Shown here one piece after another: positions 45,301 to 46,431 of a DNA stretch of 46,431 nt. Below the pieces are notes generated by a model that was not told the origin of the DNA, made no database searches, and worked only from the letters and a program-made list of their open reading frames with translations. A program made the position numbers and the translations under genes. This stretch comes from DATGIQ01 sp035295665. Its GTDB lineage: Bacteria > Planctomycetota > Planctomycetia > Gemmatales > Gemmataceae. The number at the start of each line of letters is the position of its first letter. The first letter of the stretch is position 1. The stretch lies in NCBI GenBank assembly GCA_035295665.1, contig DATGIQ010000684.1, positions 1 through 46,431 on the forward strand, in the 5' to 3' direction.

Positions 45301-45848
45301 AGGACGAAGCCTTCCTCGCGCTCCTGAAGGGCAGCCTGGCTACCGTCGAGCGTTGCGGAGGTTGGCCTCGCCCCGGCGCATCCAAGTTGGATGAGCGATG
45401 CCGGGCGATCGGTTTTGAATCCGAACTGAGCCCGGAGGTATGCCCAATCGCCGTCCACATGGCCGGTCAATTTACAGCTACTCGGATTATCTGGTTTGTC
45501 GGGTTCGGTCTTCTTGGACTGCTCGCTTTGGTCGAGAAGTCGTTGATAATCTTGCGGCGTGAGCACGATTGCCTTGGGAACAAGGCGGAGAGCTTCGCGG
45601 ACTTCGTCGCAGATGACGAGGACTGCGCCAGGAGGAAGTTTGAGCAGATCGAGGAAGAGTGGACTCGGCGCCACCGGGGATTTTTCTGAAGGCGTGGCCG
45701 GTTGCGTGGTCGTTTTGGCGGGTTCTTCACGGGGAGCGGACGAGGATTTAGAATCCGCACTGCGCTGCGGTGTATCGGCAATTCCTCCGGCCCCGGCCGA
45801 TAGCACCGCGATGGCCAAGAGGCATAGCGAGCTGCGAAACAACCCCAT
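42312..45848 (-). CDS. Large envelope protein, single module related to the 2478-residue protein
   Basis: The 1178-residue protein starts at ATG 45848 with a signal peptide (SSLCLLAIAVLSAGAG) and a Ser/Thr/Pro-rich linker. A long beta-rich ectodomain follows: SCKLTGHVDGDWAYLRAQFG, ATLDGSQAALQEREEGFVL, ISETHVFTDAEFNLQVLK and DQLEVTLPADYEYDKAVG. It then has membrane segments near the C terminus (LWLLICSFTVLVLGLGLWLA, LFWSALAVTALTLAAIGMAA, GVLVLLLAVVAQWML) and a basic, Pro-rich tail. The order signal, beta ectodomain, membrane segments matches each half of the downstream giant protein, so the locus looks like three copies of one module. The four-base overlap with that gene implies co-translation. 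Function unknown. Confidence 0.8.
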   Translation of the reverse strand: MGLFRSSLCLLAIAVLSAGAGGIADTPQRSADSKSSSAPREEPAKTTTQPATPSEKSPVAPSPLFLDLLKLPPGAVLVICDEVREALRLVPKAIVLTPQDYQRLLDQSEQSKKTEPDKPDNPSSCKLTGHVDGDWAYLRAQFGFKTDRPASLIQLGCAGARPTSATLDGSQAALQEREEGFVLQVDTPGLHQTIVDLQVPLQPRKGGFELDLPRAAITTLDQLDLPATVTEVRVGGRAVRTTRIEAQRSRLEGVPIVPTRHLSVAWKGPAAKPAKGPPVRAVDGRIVVRISETHVFTDAEFNLQVLKGEAAEWQLRLPVLPDDAHLEVKTPPQEEPRIQGMDHPNDKHNPILTIRLNEPSAEPLHLVLHIRQPRPASSLAVGPFAVVGALTQKGEIEIHAPDALRLRPQAAGEVRRKEVSEDQRGQNVRAVFDYWNMPGSAQPAQFAPPLLTLQLESVKGAVETHVTQNLHLEADAQGAAHWRATTRIELTPIRTGVDQLEVTLPADYEYDKAVGATPAEIVEDVVVDRTKQVAQIKLAQKQNRAFALTLPGSYPVREGRREASLELVRPLNWSVDHGAVNDAPSLPVLDRGCQVNATLPDGLEFVTRSFRSSPGNMGDALSTAMPSARLANREYSWQGERTPPRLDLAWRSHRPELPVETIVDLIFIGHQARVREHLRYQLGSSPPGRLLLAVPAEVQSHVKILEGGQRDAEESRSPGTWAVTIPASTSKVHTLTLEYTFPLNGEQFPESASPSASTGRTKASRIPHPASVFTVPLVKPLQATRGETRVRIWCDPDVQPVLAGGPWTELATEIVPEQASLPMLVLGGSHDAKLLLRLTEPAAAHLSAAVVERILVEASIREEGVQAYRARFLLSRLSARHLDIELPVLLSRSDLEVRLDGKRVPLHFVDDSGKETEIGRRLRLSVEPDLYHGPVLLDVSYQADGGRIERQGPFSLTLQPPVLKQAILLGRARWQISVPAGWLALSGRDGPDVEQHWGWWGWLLAPRPAWNRSELEQWLGGTTTLSTAAEDEPSLVGWQSTLASLTLVQVPQRLWLLICSFTVLVLGLGLWLAPLSRVLFWSALAVTALTLAAIGMAAPSTLPAIFYGCEPGVLVLLLAVVAQWMLHERYRRQVVLMPGFSRLKTGSSIVPSPRPRDPSTIDEPPKRPSSIVPRSSGQ

Positions 45849-46252
45849 GATGCAATCCCATGTCCGACTCGGGCACCGGCAAACGCAAGTCTTGGCCGTC
45901 GGCTCCAGAAGTGAAGGGCACAGAGCCTTGGGCCGTCGTCGGCTTCCTGGACCGCATTATTATAGCCGAACGCGGGGGGATTACAGGTGCAAAAAGAGGC
46001 CGTTTCTGGATCAGTGCGGCGCCGGCCCGATTCCGGCTGACGGGGCTGTAGCAGTTTTAGCAGATTGGCATAGGAGAATAGACGATCGAGATTCGCTGCA
46101 CGAGATTCGTCGGTGAGCTTCCGGGCTTGTTGGCTGTAGCCACGCTCCTGATTCCCTATATACAGAGCGTTACCTGGCCAGGGTAACTTGCTGCGATCCA
46201 TCGGTGATCCCGCAATGCGGGGCTACCGAAGGGCATTGGAGTTTGCTACGCT
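45849..46252. other. Intergenic region with a minus-strand -10-like element
   Basis: No gene is supported here. On the minus strand TATAAT lies at 45964-45959, about 110 bases upstream of the large-protein start, but no convincing -35 box is at normal spacing. The plus strand leads into the HicA-like gene. Confidence 0.35.
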
Positions 46253-46431
46253 GTGAGCAAGGTCACGAAGACACTGAAACGCGTTCTTCGGGGTGGCTCC
46301 GATGCGAATATCAGTTTCAGCGATCTCCGCGCCTTGTTACTTCAGCTGGGGTTTGTTGAGCGGATCTGCGGCAGCCACCACGTTTTCACGCGCACCGAGG
46401 TCGCGGAGATCCTCAACCTGCAGGCCAAAGG
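46253..46431 (+). CDS. hicA: HicA-family toxin, cut by the window edge
   Basis: The frame from GTG 46253 reads MSKVTKTLKRVLRGGSDANI, SFSDLRALLLQLGFVERI, then CGSHHVFTRTEVAEILNLQA, and runs off the window. The GSHHVF signature with preceding SFSDLRALLLQLGF helix is typical of HicA double-stranded-RNA-binding-fold mRNA interferases, whose catalytic His lies in G-S-H-H. The antitoxin HicB would be expected just downstream, outside the window. No ribosome-binding site is clear before the GTG. The product is incomplete at the C terminus only. Confidence 0.8.
   Translation, partial: MSKVTKTLKRVLRGGSDANISFSDLRALLLQLGFVERICGSHHVFTRTEVAEILNLQAK

Overview
The window is most like a chromosome segment from a planctomycete, probably of the Gemmatales/Gemmataceae type. 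This is inferred from gene content: a DUF1559 protein with the H-x9-DG motif, a Cys-rich carboxypeptidase-regulatory-like secreted protein, very large envelope proteins, paired ECF sigma/anti-sigma genes, a secreted WD40 propeller, and high GC with frequent TTG/GTG starts. No rRNA, tRNA, CRISPR array or intact insertion sequence was found.

Layout. Positions 1-2690 are a worn accessory stretch. It holds a carboxypeptidase-regulatory-like gene interrupted by an in-frame TGA exactly where a conserved Cys is expected, a small secreted-protein gene broken by a 10-bp tandem duplication, and a decayed serine-recombinase fragment. Positions 2696-8326 (minus strand) are a tightly coupled surface-polysaccharide operon: a small coiled-coil protein, three GT4 glycosyltransferases and a methyltransferase. 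A JAMM metallopeptidase lies just upstream of it. argG follows (9001) with a terminator-like hairpin in its leader, then an HTH-PTS EIIA fusion. Next come an MMPL/RND transporter and a secreted S41 protease (both minus), a 1.2-kb decayed patch with an FG-GAP relic, proB, and an ECF sigma/anti-sigma pair. A Tat-exported TIM-barrel protein precedes a three-gene type III polyketide cassette (synthase, FAD oxidoreductase, methyltransferase; minus, 20013-23027).

Positions 23294-28206 (plus) encode exported or membrane-anchored proteins: a DUF1573-like anchored protein, a metallophosphatase-like protein fused to a four-haem cytochrome tail, a secreted protein gene split by another in-frame TGA, and a seven-bladed WD40 propeller. 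After a convergent junction with two strong hairpins come minus-strand genes for a DUF1559 protein, a secreted protein of unknown function, and a second ECF sigma factor with an overlapping membrane partner. A TIM-barrel/UbiA-prenyltransferase pair (32873-34841) resembles part of the ebo cluster. The right 11 kb is almost entirely two overlapping minus-strand genes for 1178- and 2478-residue envelope proteins that appear to be three copies of one large module. The window ends inside a HicA-like toxin gene.

The most interesting items are the candidate selenocysteine codon at 582, with a hairpin at about the right distance; the three-module giant proteins, with an internal signal peptide that suggests gene fusion; the second in-frame TGA at 26649; and the polyketide cassette. 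All functional assignments are from reading the sequence and from memory of the families; no searches were run.
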